Below, one piece after another: positions 39,716 to 48,649 of a DNA stretch of 60,105 nt; position 1 is the first letter of the stretch; every line of letters begins with the position of its first letter. The stretch is from assembly GCA_017302615.1 (NCBI GenBank), contig JAFLDB010000015.1, positions 1-60,105 on the forward strand. The letters are read 5' to 3'. The position numbers were made by a program, and so were the translations under genes. Below the pieces are notes generated by a model. That model saw only the letters and a program-made list of their open reading frames with translations. It was not told where the DNA came from and did no database searches. The stretch comes from Sphingomonadales bacterium. Lineage in GTDB: Bacteria > Pseudomonadota > Alphaproteobacteria > Sphingomonadales > Sphingomonadaceae.

Positions 39716-40171
39716 CTATCGGGTCGGATAACCGCGCCACGGCTTGATCGTGCGGATCGCGAAGCTGGTCCGCATCGCGCTGACCCCGGGCAGGCGCGAC
39801 AGGCAATCGCGGTGGATCCGGTCGAACTGCTCCAGATCGCGCGCGGCGATCCTGAGGACATAGTCGGCATTGCCCGACATCAGCTGGCATTCGAGGATAT
39901 CGTCGAAATCACCGACCGCCTGCTCGAACCGGTCCATCGCCTCGCGGCTCTGGCTGGTCAGGGTGATTTCAACGATCGCCTGCAGGGTCAGGCCAAGGCG
40001 CTGCGGATCGAGCAGCGCGGAATAGCCGGCGATCAGCCCGGAAGCTTCCAGCGCCTTGATCCGGCGATGACAGGCCGAGGTCGATGTGCCGATCTCCTCG
40101 GCCAGCTCGGCTATCGACCGTGACGAGTCGGCCTGAAGCGCCCGCAGCAGCAGCCGGTCGATCTGGTCCAT
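39716..40171 (-). CDS. Lrp/AsnC family regulator
   Basis: 151 residues. An N-terminal helix-turn-helix (DQIDRLLLRALQADSSRSIAELAEEIGTSTSACHRRIKAL) precedes the RAM ligand domain (IVEITLTSQ, CQLMSGNADYVLRI). The cysteine and histidine in SACHRRIKALEASG fit the AsnC/BkdR/Lrp recognition helix. It is divergent from the alanine dehydrogenase gene with 136 bp between, the usual arrangement for an Lrp-type activator of ald that responds to alanine. Confidence 0.93.
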   Translation of the reverse strand: MDQIDRLLLRALQADSSRSIAELAEEIGTSTSACHRRIKALEASGLIAGYSALLDPQRLGLTLQAIVEITLTSQSREAMDRFEQAVGDFDDILECQLMSGNADYVLRIAARDLEQFDRIHRDCLSRLPGVSAMRTSFAIRTIKPWRGYPTR

Positions 40172-40275
40172 GCAATTTTCTCCCAGATAATCGCCTATTG
40201 TCGGGAAATCATGCCATCAATCGGCCAATTGGTCCATAAGTCCGGCAAGAACAATCGCCCGCACCCCGCTACACT

Positions 40276-40292
40276 TTGTGGCGAAGCCACAA
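40276..40292 (+). promoter_or_regulatory. Small perfect hairpin in the ald leader
   Basis: TTGTGGC-GAA-GCCACAA forms a 7-bp stem with a three-base loop, three bases before the GGGGAG ribosome site of ald. It might modulate translation. The rest of the 136-bp divergent region (40172-40307) also has a loosely symmetric AT-rich stretch, TTTTCTCCC ... CGGGAAAT (40174-40209), resembling an Lrp-type site. Confidence 0.5.
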
Positions 40293-40307
40293 CCGGGGAG
40301 AGCGGTG

Positions 40308-41426
40308 ATGCGTGTTGGCACTGTCAAGGAAATCAAGAACCACGAATACCGGGTCGGCCTGACTCCGGAAAGCGTGCGCGAACTGGTCCAGCATGGGCAC
40401 GAGGTCTGGGTCGAAACCGGCGCCGGGCATGGCATCGGCGCGCAGGACGCCGACTATGTTGCGGCCGGCGCCATGATCCGGGCCACCCCGGCCGAGATCT
40501 TTGCCGAGTGCGAAATGATCGTGAAGGTCAAGGAACCGCAGGCGATCGAGCGCGCCCAGCTGCGCCGCGGTCAGATCCTTTACACCTACCTGCACCTGGC
40601 ACCCGATCCGGAGCAGACCGCCGATCTCGTCAAATCCGGTGTCACCGCGATCGCCTATGAAACCGTGACCGGTCCGGGCAACACCCTGCCGCTGCTGAAA
40701 CCGATGAGCCAGGTGGCCGGGCGCATGTCGATCCAGGCCGGGGCAACCGCCTTGCAGAAGGCCCACGGCGGGCGCGGCGTATTGCTGGGCGGGGTTCCCG
40801 GCGTGCTGCCCGGCAAGGTGCTGGTGATCGGCGGCGGTGTGGTCGGCTTCCACGCCGCGCAGATGGCGGTTGGCATGGGCGCCGACGTGACCATCCTCGA
40901 CCGCGATCCCGAAGTGCTGGAGCGGCTCGACAACCATTTCGAAGGCCGCGCCAAGACCCGTTTTTCCAACCTCGCCGTGGTGCAGCAGATGGTCAAGGAA
41001 GCGGAACTGGTGATCGGCGCCGTGCTGGTGCCGGGCGCGGCCGCCCCCAAGCTGGTCACCCGCGAGATGCTCGCCACGATGAAACCGGGGGCCGTGCTGG
41101 TCGACGTCGCGATCGATCAGGGCGGCTGCTTTGAAACCAGCCGTGCCACCACCCATGCCGAACCGACCTATGTGGTGGACGGAATCGTTCACTATTGCGT
41201 GGCGAACATGCCCGGCGCCGTGGCGCGGACCAGCACTTACGCGCTCAACAACGTGACCCTGCCGCACGCGCTGCGGATCGCCGATCTGGGCTGGGTCGCT
41301 GCGCTCAAGGCCAATCCGCACCTGGCCGCCGGCCTCAACGTCCATGACGGCAAGATCACCTATGCCGCCGTCGCCAGCGACCTGGGCTATGCCCACGTCC
41401 CGGTGGAGACTGTGCTGAACGGCTGA
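40308..41426 (+). CDS. ald: Alanine dehydrogenase
   Basis: NAD-dependent reversible deamination of L-alanine to pyruvate and ammonia. 372 residues, the standard length. Substrate-binding Arg15 (EYRVGLTP), Lys75 (KVKEPQ) and catalytic His96 (TYLHLAPD) are present. The NAD motif is [28 protein letters not shown]. The family signature at the C-terminal part is [21 protein letters not shown] 40308 has a GGGGAG site eight bases upstream. The adjacent Lrp-type regulator is probably its activator. Confidence 0.97.
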   Translation: MRVGTVKEIKNHEYRVGLTPESVRELVQHGHEVWVETGAGHGIGAQDADYVAAGAMIRATPAEIFAECEMIVKVKEPQAIERAQLRRGQILYTYLHLAPDPEQTADLVKSGVTAIAYETVTGPGNTLPLLKPMSQVAGRMSIQAGATALQKAHGGRGVLLGGVPGVLPGKVLVIGGGVVGFHAAQMAVGMGADVTILDRDPEVLERLDNHFEGRAKTRFSNLAVVQQMVKEAELVIGAVLVPGAAAPKLVTREMLATMKPGAVLVDVAIDQGGCFETSRATTHAEPTYVVDGIVHYCVANMPGAVARTSTYALNNVTLPHALRIADLGWVAALKANPHLAAGLNVHDGKITYAAVASDLGYAHVPVETVLNG

Positions 41427-41498
41427 GCCGATCGGCGGACCGGCACAGGCGAACTGGCTCAATCGCGCCGCGCGGCGGGCTATTCCAGGTCTTGTAAG

Positions 41499-41588
41499 TG
41501 GCGGAGAGGGTGGGATTCGAACCCACGTTACGGTTGCCCGTAAACCGCATTTCGAGTGCGGCGCATTCGACCTCTCTGCCACCTCTCC
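41499..41588 (-). tRNA. tRNA-Ser (anticodon CGA)
   Basis: Read on the minus strand, the acceptor arms GGAGAGG and CCTCTCC pair, the anticodon stem CCGCA/TGCGG encloses the loop CTCGAAA (anticodon CGA, codon UCG), there is a long variable arm typical of serine tRNAs, and the T-arm carries GGTTCGAATCCCA. The 3' CCA is encoded (41499-41501). The length of 90 bases includes the CCA. Confidence 0.97.
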
Positions 41589-41710
41589 GCAGAAGTGATC
41601 GGGGCGACGAAATGGCCAGCCCCCGGTCGGGAAGCGCGCGGTTAGCCCAAAGGCGGGGGCTTGCCAAGCCCCCCTTGCGGCAATTTCGGGTGATGTCCCA
41701 ACAGCCAGCG

Positions 41711-41746
41711 TTGTTTCGCAGCCGCACAACCCCTATATTGGCCGCA
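41711..41746 (+). promoter_or_regulatory. Sigma-70-type promoter placing the start at the hspQ ATG (leaderless)
   Basis: TTGTTT (41711-41716) and TATATT (41734-41739) are spaced by exactly 17 bp. The ATG at 41746 begins six bases after the -10, so transcription should begin at or within a base or two of the start codon. No ribosome site is visible upstream of the ATG, which fits a leaderless mRNA. Confidence 0.55.
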
Positions 41747-42126
41747 TGGAAAGAGCTTCCTTCTTCTCTCCCCAAGCCGGACGCGAGATCGACATGCCCC
41801 GCCAATCCCGCGCGCGGTTTGGCATCGGCGATGTCGTGCGGCACAAGATCTTCGACTTTCGCGGGGTGATTTTCGATATCGACCCGGTCTTCGCCAACAG
41901 CGAGGAATGGTACGATTCGATCCCCAAGGAAGTCCGCCCGCACCGCGAGCAGCCGTTTTACCACCTCTTCGCCGAGAATGGCGATTCGAGCTACATCGCC
42001 TATGTCAGCCAGCAGAACCTGCTGGGCGATGCCGATGCCGGGCCGGTCGACCATCCCAACGTGGCCGAACTGTTCGAGGATTTCGACGGCGCGCGCTATC
42101 GCCTGCGCCGCTCGATGACCCACTGA
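41746..42126 (+). CDS. hspQ: Heat shock protein HspQ
   Basis: 126 residues. The core, RFGIGDVVRHKIFDFRGVIFDIDPVF ahead of EEWYDSIPKEVRP and FYHLFAENGD, is the HspQ/hemimethylated-DNA-binding fold; alphaproteobacterial forms carry the EEW insertion seen here. HspQ helps quality control and is a ClpXP/Lon-associated specificity factor in other bacteria. ATG 41746 is chosen because a promoter fits immediately before it; ATG 41794 (MPRQSRARFG) would give a shorter form closer to the E. coli start. The gene ends one base before the convergent thioesterase gene. Confidence 0.88.
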   Translation: MERASFFSPQAGREIDMPRQSRARFGIGDVVRHKIFDFRGVIFDIDPVFANSEEWYDSIPKEVRPHREQPFYHLFAENGDSSYIAYVSQQNLLGDADAGPVDHPNVAELFEDFDGARYRLRRSMTH

Positions 42127-42127
42127 T

Positions 42128-42934
42128 CTACTTGCGGTAACGCAGCACCAGCGATTGCGAGGCGGTCGCCATCAGGGTCCCGTCCTCGGCAAACAGCCGC
42201 AGGTGGCCGTGGGCAAAGCCGCGATCGGCCGCGTTCATCTGGATATCGCACAGCACCCATTCGGTCGGCACCACGCCGCGCAGCCGCAGCGTGTTGTCGA
42301 GGCTGTTGCCCCCGCCATCGAGACCCAGTGCCACCCCGGCCCCGGTCGGCACGAAATCGCCATAGAGCGCCAGCAGCGTCGCATCGACCGGAACGCCTTC
42401 GCGCGTGCGCATCCACATCTGCATCCGCCCGTCCGGCACCGGGACCCCGTCGCGCGGCTGCAAGGCCGGACTATCGGGCGCAACCCGCACTTCCAGCCGC
42501 CGCATCAGCGTGCCGTGCTGGTGGCTCCAGGCAGCCCATTCGGTGCAGTCGTCAGGGCGCGGGACAGCCGGCATCGCAAACCACTGGTGCGCGGGATGGC
42601 CATCCCGCTCGCCCAGCGCCGCCGTGGCCGAGATGATCACTTCGTCCCCGCAGTGCAGGTTGATCACCGCCTGGGTGACATTGTGGCCCTGCACCGGCAG
42701 GCGCACGTCCACTTCCAGCACGGACCCTGGCCGGGCATAGGACAGGTACTGGGCGGTGGCCCAGATCAGCTCGCGCCCGGCCACGCGCTTGGCCGCCTCG
42801 ACCGCGCAGGCCAGCCCGACCCCGCCGAACATGAAGGTGTGGTTTTCCGGCCCGACACACAGCTCACGCGTCACCGGCAGGCGGAAGCGGAGCGGATCGG
42901 CGGTATTCTCAAGGTGCAGGAAGGTATCGGGCAT
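42128..42934 (-). CDS. Double-hotdog acyl-CoA thioesterase-like protein
   Basis: 268 residues. It has two hotdog halves: the first with FMFGGVGLACAVEAAKRV and AQYLSYARPGSVLEVDVRLP, and the second with VALGLDGGGNSLDNTLRLR and WVLCDIQMNAADRGFAHGHL. This matches TesB-like thioesterase-superfamily proteins, which hydrolyse acyl-CoA. In the second half the GGGNSLDN replaces the catalytic Asp/Gln context differently from TesB, so activity is unproven. The start overlaps the stop of the ABC permease gene (TGATG), so they are co-translated. Confidence 0.8.
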   Translation of the reverse strand: MPDTFLHLENTADPLRFRLPVTRELCVGPENHTFMFGGVGLACAVEAAKRVAGRELIWATAQYLSYARPGSVLEVDVRLPVQGHNVTQAVINLHCGDEVIISATAALGERDGHPAHQWFAMPAVPRPDDCTEWAAWSHQHGTLMRRLEVRVAPDSPALQPRDGVPVPDGRMQMWMRTREGVPVDATLLALYGDFVPTGAGVALGLDGGGNSLDNTLRLRGVVPTEWVLCDIQMNAADRGFAHGHLRLFAEDGTLMATASQSLVLRYRK

Positions 42935-43824
42935 CAGCTCTTCAGCTTCCAGCCGCTGCGCAGCAGGGCATAAAGCGCGATGCCCAGCACCACGTTGAGC
43001 AGGCCAAGCCCGATCGCGCCGTTCAGCACGGCCTGGTTGGTGCTGCCGATATCGCTTTGCCCCAGGAAACCGAAGCGGAAGCCGGAGATGACGTAGAAGA
43101 ACGGGTTCATCCGGCTGATCGTCTGGAACACCGGGGCCAGGTTATCGATCACGTAGAACGTGCCCGACAGCAGCGAGAGCGGGGCAATGACGAAGTTGGT
43201 GACGGCCGCGTTGTGATCGAACTTTTCCGCCCACAGCGAGGTCATCAGCCCGATCAGCGCCAGCATGATCGAGCCCATCAGCCCGAACCACGCCACCGCC
43301 CATGGATGCGCCAGCGACAGGTGGACGCCCGGCCACAGCAGCATCGCGGCATAGACCGCCAGGCCCACCAGCACCGCGCGGGTGACCGCAGCGGAAATCA
43401 GCGCCAGCATCAGTTCCCCTTCGGAAAGCGGCGGCATCAGGTAATCGATGATCGTCCCCTGGATCTTGCCGGCCAGGAAACTGAAGCTGGAATTGGCGAA
43501 GGCGTTCTGCATCATCCCCATCACGATCAGCCCGGGGGCGACGAACGTGGAGAAATTGACGCCGAGGATCCGCACATCGGCCCGGCCCATGGCGACGCTG
43601 AAAATCACCAGAAACAGCAGGGTGGTGATCGCCGGGGCCCAGATCGTCTGGGTCTGGACCTTGAAGAACCGGCGTACCTCCTTCATATAGAGGGTCCACA
43701 GTCCCAGCCGGTTCAATCCGGAGAAATGGGGCACTCCCTGCGCCGGAAAGCTGGCAGGCACCGCCCCCGTGGCGGCGGTGTCCGTGTCGGAACTTGCGGA
43801 ACCGGGAAAAGGTTGATTGGCCAT
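42934..43824 (-). CDS. ABC-2 type transporter permease
   Basis: 296 residues. About six transmembrane helices follow a 45-residue Ser/Pro/Ala-rich cytoplasmic tail. The ABC2_membrane pattern is visible: YMKEVRRFFKVQTQTIWAPAITTLLFLVIF, LVAPGLIVMGMMQNAF-like FVAPGLIVMG, and LSLLSGTFYVIDNLAPVFQ. Such permeases export lipids, polysaccharides or drugs. No ATP-binding subunit gene lies in the window, so its partner is encoded elsewhere. ATG 43824 is taken; the open frame goes 12 codons further upstream. Confidence 0.85.
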   Translation of the reverse strand: MANQPFPGSASSDTDTAATGAVPASFPAQGVPHFSGLNRLGLWTLYMKEVRRFFKVQTQTIWAPAITTLLFLVIFSVAMGRADVRILGVNFSTFVAPGLIVMGMMQNAFANSSFSFLAGKIQGTIIDYLMPPLSEGELMLALISAAVTRAVLVGLAVYAAMLLWPGVHLSLAHPWAVAWFGLMGSIMLALIGLMTSLWAEKFDHNAAVTNFVIAPLSLLSGTFYVIDNLAPVFQTISRMNPFFYVISGFRFGFLGQSDIGSTNQAVLNGAIGLGLLNVVLGIALYALLRSGWKLKS

Positions 43825-43898
43825 GCTGTCGCGACTATCCGCAGGCTGCGCCAATGGCAAGATTGCGGCAGCGCGCCGCTATGGAAAGTGACAAGCCG

Positions 43899-44561
43899 AT
43901 GAGCTGGACCGAAGAACGGATCGAAAAGCTGACCAAGATGTGGGAAGGCGGGGCCACCGCCAGCCAGATCGCCGACGAACTGGGCGGGGTCAGCCGCAAT
44001 GCCGTGATCGGCAAGGCCCACCGGCTGGGGCTGAAGGCCCGGCCCAGCCCGGTCAAGCCGAACGAGAAGGAAGCGGCCGCGCCCGCGCCCAAGGCTCCCA
44101 AGGCCGAGGCCGCACCGCGCCCCGCACCCGCGCCGCGCCCGGTCCCCGCACCGCCGCGCGCGCCGGTGGCCGCCGCGCCGACCAGCACCGCTCCGGCCCC
44201 GCCGTCGGCGCCGGCCGCCGATGCGCCGCGGATTGTCTCGGTTGGTCCCGGCGGGTTCCTGCGGCAGGGTCCCGGCGATCAGCAGGCCCCGATTCCGCCC
44301 GCGCCGCCGCGCCGCCTGGTCCCGGCCAAGCCCAGCCCCGAAGTGGCCGACAAGACCAGCCTGCTCGATCTGAATGACCGGATCTGCCGCTGGCCGATGG
44401 GCCATCCCGGCGAACCGGACTTCCACTTCTGCGGGGAAAAGGTGAACCCCGGTTTCCCCTATTGCGTGGAGCATTGCGGCCGGGCCTATCAGGCGCAGCT
44501 GCCGCGCGGGCATCGCCGCCCGCCGCCGCCGCTGCCGTTCGGCGGGCCGCGGGTGCGCTGA
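43899..44561 (+). CDS. gcrA: GcrA-type cell cycle regulator
   Basis: 220 residues. The N-terminal DNA-binding region MSWTEERIEKLTKMWEGG and GVSRNAVIGKAHRLGL is the GcrA signature. A Pro/Ala-rich linker (about 50-140) connects to the C-terminal Cys-rich part CRWPMGHPGEPDFHFCGEK and YCVEHC, which contacts sigma-70 region 2 in Caulobacter. GcrA works with CcrM methylation of GANTC sites to control cell-cycle genes. ATG 43899 gives the family-typical start; ATG 43881 would add six residues. The linker is longer than in Caulobacter, making the protein larger than usual. Confidence 0.92.
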   Translation: MSWTEERIEKLTKMWEGGATASQIADELGGVSRNAVIGKAHRLGLKARPSPVKPNEKEAAAPAPKAPKAEAAPRPAPAPRPVPAPPRAPVAAAPTSTAPAPPSAPAADAPRIVSVGPGGFLRQGPGDQQAPIPPAPPRRLVPAKPSPEVADKTSLLDLNDRICRWPMGHPGEPDFHFCGEKVNPGFPYCVEHCGRAYQAQLPRGHRRPPPPLPFGGPRVR

Positions 44562-44613
44562 GGCGCTGCGACCGAGGACTTAAATTCGCCAGGCGGCTGC
44601 CGTTAACCATGGC

Positions 44614-45774
44614 ATGACCGCCCATGATCCCGCACTTGGCCGCCCGTCGGGCATTCTTGGCTGGCTTGGCTTTGGCCAGCGTAACCCTGATGCCGCTCCG
44701 GCCCGGCCCGATCCTGAAACCCACCGGCCGGAACGGCGCAGTGCCCTGCAATGGCGCCAGCTGGACGAGGTCGGCCGGTTCCTGATCGCCCACAAGCTGG
44801 AAGTCAGTGCCCGGACACTGACCGCCGCGTGGAATTACCTGACCGGCGCCGACAGCCAGACCGTGCGGCTGATCGACAAGCAGATCCAGCAGCGCCTGCC
44901 GATCACGGCGGAATGGCTGGAAGCGAACCTCGGCAGCGAAGGACCGGCCGAAGACCTGGCCCTGCTGGCCCAGTTGATGGAACGGCTGCAAAGCTCGATC
45001 GAGGAATTCGGCAAGACCAGCCGCGAGGCGCAGAGCGCCACCAGCGAATACCACACCGCGCTGGAAGAGCACGTCAGCGAACTGGAGCGCAGCAGCAAGG
45101 CCGGTTCGGTCATCACCGATCTGGCGGCCATCGCCAAGGTCATGCTGCGCCGCACCCGCAACATGGAACGCCAGATGCTGCGCAGCGAGGCCCAGACCCG
45201 TGCGCTGCGCCGGCGGCTGGACGAAGCCCGCCGCAGCGCCGAGGAAGATCACCTGACCGGCCTGCCCAACCGCCGCTCGTTCGAAGCCACTTTCGCCGAG
45301 GAGTACCGGATTGCCCGCGCGGCTGCCGAGCCCTTGTGCGTGGCCTTTTGCGATATCGACCATTTCAAGGCGATCAACGATAGCCACGGCCACGACGCCG
45401 GAGACCGCGTGCTGAAACTGGTGGCGGAATGCTTCGCCCGGATTTCCAACGATCGCTGCCACGTTGCCCGCCACGGCGGCGAGGAGTTCGTCATGCTTTT
45501 CCGCGGCGAACCGCTGGAGATCGTGGCCGGACAGCTGGACCGCCTGCGCGAACAGCTGAGCGAGCGCCGCCTGGTCAACCGCGCAACCGATCAGCCGTTT
45601 GGCCAGGTGACCTTTTCCGCCGGGGTGGCCGATGTCTTTGCCAGCGGCGATCCGCGCACGGCGCTGCGCGCAGCCGATGCGGCGCTCTACCGGGCCAAGC
45701 AATCGGGCCGCAACCGCGTGGAACCGGCAACGCCAGAGGACAGCCTGCCGCCGCAGCTGCATATCGCGGCCTAG
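44614..45774 (+). CDS. Diguanylate cyclase (GGDEF domain)
   Basis: 386 residues, soluble. Residues 1-40 are Pro-rich, 45-215 are helical with a long coiled coil (EEHVSELERSSKAG, MERQMLRSEAQTRALRRRLDEARRSAEED), and the GGDEF domain follows from DHLTGLPNRRSFE. The active-site motif is GGEEF (288-292), so c-di-GMP synthesis is likely. There is no RxxD inhibitory I-site five residues before it (the stretch reads RCHVARH), so product inhibition is probably absent. No sensory domain of known type was seen. Confidence 0.93.
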   Translation: MTAHDPALGRPSGILGWLGFGQRNPDAAPARPDPETHRPERRSALQWRQLDEVGRFLIAHKLEVSARTLTAAWNYLTGADSQTVRLIDKQIQQRLPITAEWLEANLGSEGPAEDLALLAQLMERLQSSIEEFGKTSREAQSATSEYHTALEEHVSELERSSKAGSVITDLAAIAKVMLRRTRNMERQMLRSEAQTRALRRRLDEARRSAEEDHLTGLPNRRSFEATFAEEYRIARAAAEPLCVAFCDIDHFKAINDSHGHDAGDRVLKLVAECFARISNDRCHVARHGGEEFVMLFRGEPLEIVAGQLDRLREQLSERRLVNRATDQPFGQVTFSAGVADVFASGDPRTALRAADAALYRAKQSGRNRVEPATPEDSLPPQLHIAA

Positions 45775-45784
45775 GGCCGGGGAC

Positions 45785-46477
45785 CTATTGGTTGACCAGA
45801 AACACCACGTAACCGCGAAACAGCGGATCGGATTTCAGCGTCACCGGCTCGCGCCACTCCCCGCCCTGCACCAGCGCCACCTTGTGCGGCACCGGCACCC
45901 GGGCCAGCTTGGCCAGGTAGCGCTCATATCCCGGGATCGTCTCGCGCCCCTGATAGCTTTGTACCACGATCTCGTCGATCACGCCGACCAGCGCACCCAG
46001 CGCGGCCGGATCGGCATTGGCGCCCCAGTCCATCAGCCCGGTGATCGACAGCCTGTAAGGTTGCGGCAGGCGGCTGCGCAGCCCCTTCAGGAAGGCGGCA
46101 TAGCCGTCGAGGCCATCGGTGGAGGCATCGAAATCGACCTGCAGCCCGACCACCCGGTTGCCGGCCGCGCGCCAGCGGTCGAGCTCGGCCAGCAGCTGGG
46201 CCTCGGCGGCCGGAGACCAATCGAGCGACTGGCTGCGCACGACCAGCCAGACTTCGGCCTGTTTGGTCCGGGGAATGGCGCGCAGCGGCAGATAGCGGCC
46301 ATCGCGGCGCACTTCCCCGGCCAGTAGGTAGAGCGTCTCGGCCCGGTCCAGCACCGGCTGGGGCCGGACCCCGGCCCACAGGAAGAAAGCCCGGTAATCC
46401 TCTGCCGCGACCCGCCCGGACGCCGCCGGAGCGCAGGCCGCCAGCAGCAGCGCCAGGGCCAGTGCCGCGCGCCTCAC
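45785..46477 (-). CDS. DUF3142 domain lipoprotein
   Basis: 230 residues from a GTG overlapping the stop of the upstream gene (GTGA). The N-terminus has lipobox LLLAACAPA, so it is a lipoprotein. The body is TIM-barrel-like with a VVGLQVDFDASTDGLDGYAAF strand-loop and SITGLMDWGANADPAALG, then DEIVVQSYQGRETIPGYERYL, resembling glycoside-hydrolase folds; the family is known as DUF3142 and has no assigned activity. Acidic residues in the barrel (QVDFD, DEI) could be catalytic. It is probably co-expressed with the large secreted protein upstream. Confidence 0.82.
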   Translation of the reverse strand: MRRAALALALLLAACAPAASGRVAAEDYRAFFLWAGVRPQPVLDRAETLYLLAGEVRRDGRYLPLRAIPRTKQAEVWLVVRSQSLDWSPAAEAQLLAELDRWRAAGNRVVGLQVDFDASTDGLDGYAAFLKGLRSRLPQPYRLSITGLMDWGANADPAALGALVGVIDEIVVQSYQGRETIPGYERYLAKLARVPVPHKVALVQGGEWREPVTLKSDPLFRGYVVFLVNQ

Positions 46478-48597
46478 CAGTAGTAGCGCAGCTTCTTGGC
46501 CCACTGGCTTTGCGGGTAATCGCGCTTCAGCCGCTCGAACCAGGCCTTGCGCTGGCTTTTGGGCGCATCGGCCCCGCCGCAGTCGTTCATCCCGCTGGGA
46601 GCATAGCACATCACCGCGCGGTAGAGCGCATAGGCCTTGTCATTTGGCCCCGCGCGCGGATCGGCGATGATCGAGCTGTAGAATTCGCTGCGGAAATTGC
46701 GCTTGCCGGAAAAGCCGGTGGCATGGCCGCCCAGCTCGTCCTTGTCCGGATCGGGGTAATATTCGCCGTGCAGGCTATCGAGGCCATGGAAACGGAAGAA
46801 ATCGCCCAGGCACAGCCGGCCGGGAATGTCCTGCGGGTTCCGGGCCAGGGCCGCGACCGTCACCGCGATCGGCGCGCAGGGATAGCCATCGGAAACCTTG
46901 CCGCGTTTGAAGAACGCCGCCTGCCCGTCGGTCCTGGCAAAGGGCAGCTTCAGATCGGCGACGAAATCGCCATAGCGGCCGAAGACCAGCTGGTTGGACA
47001 GCAGCACCTTGTGCGCCAGATCGCGCTCGTCGGCAGAGCTGGCCTTGCTTTGCACGATCGTGCGGAGCAGCGCGGGGCCGGCCGAATAGTCGATCAGGCG
47101 GGCGCGGATCGTGGTATCGGTGATCGGCGATCCGGCGGCGAACACCGCATCGAGCCGTCCGGCCCGCTCCCAGTGCATGGCCAGGCCCAGTTCGGCCAGC
47201 GGGCGCTGCCACGGGCCTTTTGCCCCGCCCAGCAGTTCCTGCCAGAACCCGCTCTGGTTGCGGTCATTCAGCTCGGCCAGCGCCATGCCGCGCAGTATCT
47301 GGCGGCTGAACGACAGGTTGGTGTGGCTGGGCCGGCGGGCATCGTCGGGCACCAATTGCAGCACCCGGCGATAGTCCTTGGCGTAATAGAACGCGTGGGT
47401 TGCCTGAAGGTAGGAAAACAGGTCCGGCGCGGCAGCGAACTGCGGGGCCATGGTATCCAGCGCCTGGGCAGAGATGCCGGGCTTGGCTGGGCCTTCCTCG
47501 GTATAATCGGTGTCGCGCATGTCGACCAGCAGCCGGGTTGCCAGCAGCATCGGTCCGCGCAAGGTCGTGCCCTTTGCATCCTGGTTGAACAGCAGCTTGG
47601 TATCGACTTCCTCGACCAGCAGGGCTGCCGCCTCGTCATTCGGCGAAGTGCGTTCCAGCATCCCGGCGTAGGATCCGCCAAGCGCCTCATAATTGCCCGC
47701 CAGCCACAGCCCGCGCCGCAGCAGGGCCTTGGCCGAGGCGGCATAGCGGCCTTGCGGGTAGGCCTTGAGGTAGGCCGAAAGCGCCTCCAGCCCGCGCTTC
47801 ACCGCCGCGCGGTCGGGCTTGGCCGGATCGTAATCGCCATACTCGCCGAAAGCGCCGGCCTGGGCGGCGGCGAATTCGACCCGGATCAGCATATAGGCTG
47901 CCGTCTCGCGCACGAAGGGATCGCTCGCCCCGGCAAGCCTCGCAAAGCCGCTGCGGGCATCGTCCCAGGCCTCGGCATAAAAGGCATCGGCGGCAGTGAT
48001 GTAGTCCAGGAACTCGCGCCCCGGCTTGCTGGTCACCTGCGGCAGCGCGGTGAACTTGGGCAGCGGTTCCAGCTTGTCCTTGTCGGCATAGCGGCGCGAA
48101 TAGGCGGTAGCGCTCTTGCACACCGCCTCCGCTTCGGCCCGGGCGGTGATCAGCGCGCTGCGTTCGCTTTCCGGCAGGGCGGTATTGGCCTTCATCGCCG
48201 CTTCCAGCGCGGCGCTGCCGCCGGCATAGGACTGGCAGCGCGATCCGGCATAGCTGCCCTCGCCCAGATTGCGCGGATCGGCCGCCGCCGGGAACATCGC
48301 GTGGCGCAATGTGGCCCAGTCCAGGAACACGCTGGGGTGGTTGAGCCACGAGTAGCTGTCCTCGGGCTTGCCCGGCTTGAGCCCTTCCATGGTCCGCCCG
48401 CCGCGATCGGCCAGCAGCAGCATCAGGTTGATCCGGCTGTCGTTGCCGGGGGCCAGCATGGCCCGGCCCTGGCATGACTGGAACCGGCCAAGCAGGTTGA
48501 AATCCCCTTCGCACCCCGGATCGGCACAGGCCCAGGCCACCGTCGAGGTAGCAAGCGCGGTCAGGGCGATCAGGCTCTTGGCGTGGCGGCGGATCAT
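46474..48597 (-). CDS. Large secreted helical-repeat protein of unknown function
   Basis: 707 residues. The signal peptide is at 1-24 (IALTALATSTVAWAC). Mature N-terminal Cys residues in ACADPGCEGDF and RFQSCQGRA suggest disulfides. The middle (about 180-560) is a run of helical TPR-like units, e.g. FLDYITAADAFYAEAWDDA and GLEALSAYLKAYPQGRYAASAKALLRRG. No catalytic motif was found. The pair with a DUF3142 lipoprotein is found in other proteobacteria, hinting at a shared envelope role. ATG 48597 follows AAGGAG. Confidence 0.75.
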   Translation of the reverse strand: MIRRHAKSLIALTALATSTVAWACADPGCEGDFNLLGRFQSCQGRAMLAPGNDSRINLMLLLADRGGRTMEGLKPGKPEDSYSWLNHPSVFLDWATLRHAMFPAAADPRNLGEGSYAGSRCQSYAGGSAALEAAMKANTALPESERSALITARAEAEAVCKSATAYSRRYADKDKLEPLPKFTALPQVTSKPGREFLDYITAADAFYAEAWDDARSGFARLAGASDPFVRETAAYMLIRVEFAAAQAGAFGEYGDYDPAKPDRAAVKRGLEALSAYLKAYPQGRYAASAKALLRRGLWLAGNYEALGGSYAGMLERTSPNDEAAALLVEEVDTKLLFNQDAKGTTLRGPMLLATRLLVDMRDTDYTEEGPAKPGISAQALDTMAPQFAAAPDLFSYLQATHAFYYAKDYRRVLQLVPDDARRPSHTNLSFSRQILRGMALAELNDRNQSGFWQELLGGAKGPWQRPLAELGLAMHWERAGRLDAVFAAGSPITDTTIRARLIDYSAGPALLRTIVQSKASSADERDLAHKVLLSNQLVFGRYGDFVADLKLPFARTDGQAAFFKRGKVSDGYPCAPIAVTVAALARNPQDIPGRLCLGDFFRFHGLDSLHGEYYPDPDKDELGGHATGFSGKRNFRSEFYSSIIADPRAGPNDKAYALYRAVMCYAPSGMNDCGGADAPKSQRKAWFERLKRDYPQSQWAKKLRYYW

Positions 48598-48649
48598 CGG
48601 GCGGGCTCCTTCGCGGGGCAGAATCTGCCTTTGCCGCCCGCCTTGCAAC

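Noticed and set aside
44614..45774. Possible I-site feedback control of the diguanylate cyclase
   Set aside because: The RxxD motif expected five residues before GGEEF is absent.
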